Shown here in pieces: positions 5,702-6,717 of a stretch of DNA of 6,717 bases; position 1 is the stretch's first letter; each line of letters begins with the position of its first letter. Both the position numbers and the translations under genes were made by a program. Origin of the DNA: a bacterium (GTDB lineage Bacteria > SZUA-79 > Acidulodesulfobacterales > Acidulodesulfobacteraceae); NCBI GenBank assembly GCA_021794255.1, contig JAJYRF010000023.1, forward strand, positions 1-6,717. Reading direction: 5' to 3'. The notes beneath the pieces are model-generated. The model ran no database searches, was not told where the DNA came from, and worked only from the letters and a program-made list of their open reading frames with translations.

Positions 5702-6232
5702 GTGAAAAATATTATTTTATCGGTTTTATTTTTATTAATTACTTTGCAAATTTTTGGTGTATTTAATCAAAAACCGGCATTTGCAACTCCTTCAGTCGCT
5801 TTCGACCGCATAGGAATAGTCGTAGGAAGCTATCATTTTAATAACGACGGCAGCCATGCCTGGCGCACTCCGACTGCGCATTACGAAGAATATAACCCTG
5901 GAGTAACGGCATTTTTTAATGTAAAAGGCGTTCCGCTAATAAATCAGGCTGGAATTTCGTATATCACAAAAAACAGTTTCGGTACGCCTTCGATATATGT
6001 CTCGGTTTATCATAAACTTGCGTCGATAGGACCTGTCAGAATAGACCTTGCGGCAGCTCTCGCAACGGGTTATCATAACGAGGTAAAATTGGCAAATCAG
6101 TTTGACGGCATTCTTCCGCTCGCCGGTATTAGTTTAATAGTTTTTCATCGTATAGAAATAGATATCATCCCTGCGGGGTATATAGCGGGAAATAATACGG
6201 CTAACGAACTTTTCTTCACTGTACGGTTATAA
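5702..6232 (+). CDS. Small exported protein, putative outer-membrane beta-barrel
   Basis: The product has 176 residues and a signal peptide (Lys2, hydrophobic 4-20, cleavage probably after A-F-A at 26-28), leaving a mature chain of about 148 residues. The mature part alternates polar and hydrophobic residues in strand-like blocks. It carries S-Y-H-F (43-46), E-E-Y-N-P-G (62-67), N-S-F-G (91-94) and G-P-V-R-I-D-L-A-A-A-L-A-T-G-Y (110-124). From memory, this order (S-x-H-F, Y-N-x-x-N-P-G-like, N-S-F/Y-G, then G-x-x-T-G-Y) is seen in a family of small bacterial and phage-encoded outer-membrane proteins of unknown role. Size and pattern fit an eight-stranded barrel, with PagP-like proteins a loose comparison; no catalytic residue can be claimed. 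The start is GTG at 5702: an in-frame stop lies at 5678-5680 and the overlapping ATG at 5700-5702 is followed at once by TGA. No Shine-Dalgarno is visible. It is divergent from the GspM-like gene and convergent with the right-edge gene. Confidence 0.72.
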   Translation: MKNIILSVLFLLITLQIFGVFNQKPAFATPSVAFDRIGIVVGSYHFNNDGSHAWRTPTAHYEEYNPGVTAFFNVKGVPLINQAGISYITKNSFGTPSIYVSVYHKLASIGPVRIDLAAALATGYHNEVKLANQFDGILPLAGISLIVFHRIEIDIIPAGYIAGNNTANELFFTVRL

Positions 6233-6272
6233 AAATAAAAATCCAAGAATTTTATAAACTTTTATGTCTGCT

Positions 6273-6327
6273 ACATATTAACCACATATTAACCACATAT
6301 TAACCACATATTAACTACATATTAAAT
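6273..6327. repeat. Tandem 11-bp direct repeat (about 4.5-5 copies)
   Basis: The unit ACATATTAACC occurs exactly at 6273, 6284 and 6295. A copy with one change follows at 6306 and one with two changes at 6317. The array fills most of the gap between two convergent genes, and its last copies form the stop codon and final codons of the minus-strand gene. An 11-bp period is close to one helical turn, so a row of protein-binding sites is possible. Replication slippage is the simpler explanation. Confidence 0.93.
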
Positions 6328-6717
6328 TGATATCGAAATTTTTTTACTTCGCCGTTTGACAGAATGCCGAATTTTAATTTAACGGCAGACGGAGCGGAAT
6401 TATACCTGATATAATTAAACTTGCCAAGCCATAATCCGCCGTAATAATAACTAATACTGAAAAAAGTTAGGTTTCTGGCTATAACGACCTTATCCAAAGA
6501 AATTTTAAGGTTTCCTTTTTTATTTTTGTAAAAAGAGCGTTCGTATATCAGTTCGTAAATTTTTTCGGCCGCTTTATTTGCTATATTTCCATTACTATAA
6601 CTACTATGGCTACTATGACTATTGCCATTTTTACTTCTATTTTTTTGCCTTTTTAAGTAAAAATAATTAATATTTTCTTTCGATTCCGCTTTAGAAAAAG
6701 GTACCGGAGTCTCAGAC
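6315..6717 (-). CDS. Unrecognised protein, C-terminal part
   Basis: The reading frame is open from the right edge to the TAG at 6315-6317, giving 133 residues with no start codon needed inside the window. The gene therefore begins beyond 6717. The visible part starts with a Lys-rich, low-complexity region containing a Ser/His/Tyr tract (S-H-S-S-H-S-S-Y-S). A helical stretch A-A-E-K-I-Y-E-L-I-Y-E-R follows. It closes with a strand-rich C-terminus (L-K-I-S-L-D-K-V-V-I, S-I-S-Y-Y-Y-G-G-L-W-L-G-K-F and V-K-K-F-R-Y-Q-F-N-M). The end looks like an antiparallel beta-sheet domain. I cannot name the family. Lying on the same strand as the GspM-like gene, it could belong to a secretion or envelope assembly set, but nothing in the sequence proves that. 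A TTG at 6495-6497 lies within the open frame and need not be the start. Confidence 0.68.
   Translation of the reverse strand, partial: SETPVPFSKAESKENINYFYLKRQKNRSKNGNSHSSHSSYSNGNIANKAAEKIYELIYERSFYKNKKGNLKISLDKVVIARNLTFFSISYYYGGLWLGKFNYIRYNSAPSAVKLKFGILSNGEVKKFRYQFNM
6594..6620. repeat. Three 9-bp repeats coding a Ser/His/Tyr tract
   Basis: Three tandem copies of ACTATrrCT (6594, 6603, 6612) lie in frame within the right-edge gene. On the minus strand they encode the Ser-His-Ser/Ser-His-Ser/Ser-Tyr-Ser tract. Expansion or contraction would keep the reading frame, so this is a likely variable linker. Confidence 0.75.

Overview
This is an AT-rich stretch of about 6.7 kb that looks like a Gram-negative chromosome. 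The evidence is two outer-membrane-type lipoproteins, a small beta-barrel-like protein, a type IV prepilin leader and a GspM/PilO-like assembly protein. The extremely Lys/Arg-poor secreted lipoproteins and the AT-rich composition would fit an acidophilic deltaproteobacterium-like lineage (for example the Acidulodesulfobacterium/Sva0485 type). That placement is a low-confidence inference, because the window holds no taxonomic marker gene.

Layout, left to right. A minus-strand type IV prepilin/pseudopilin gene begins at 122 and runs off the left edge; only its leader and the first residues of the cleavage motif are visible. A small secreted protein of DUF2844 type (297-824, minus) is divergent from a DUF3443 lipoprotein (976-2265, plus) that carries two aspartic-protease-like D-T-G motifs. 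A terminator-like hairpin (2350-2376) separates this gene from a convergent 687-residue lipoprotein (2441-4504, minus) with a seven-repeat Vgb/NHL-type beta-propeller. An AT-rich gap follows (4505-4893). It holds a consensus ribosome binding site, a plausible promoter and a possibly decayed small reading frame. Next is a GspM/PilO-like bitopic membrane protein (4894-5508, minus), divergent from a small putative outer-membrane barrel (5702-6232, plus). At the right edge is the C-terminal part of an unrecognised minus-strand protein (6315-6717), whose stop codon lies inside a tandem 11-bp repeat.

How it may fit together. Everything recognisable acts at or beyond the inner membrane. The prepilin and the GspM-like protein are parts of type II secretion/type IV pilus machines. 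The two lipoproteins and the barrel are candidates for the surface layer. DUF2844 and DUF3443 are commonly neighbours in other proteobacteria, so I read them as one functional pair of unknown role. The GspM-like gene and the propeller gene are preceded by promoter-like elements of identical hexamers and spacing. I found no RNA genes, CRISPR array, transposase or attachment site. The genes are largely monocistronic with long AT-rich spacers, and only the propeller gene has a strong Shine-Dalgarno sequence.
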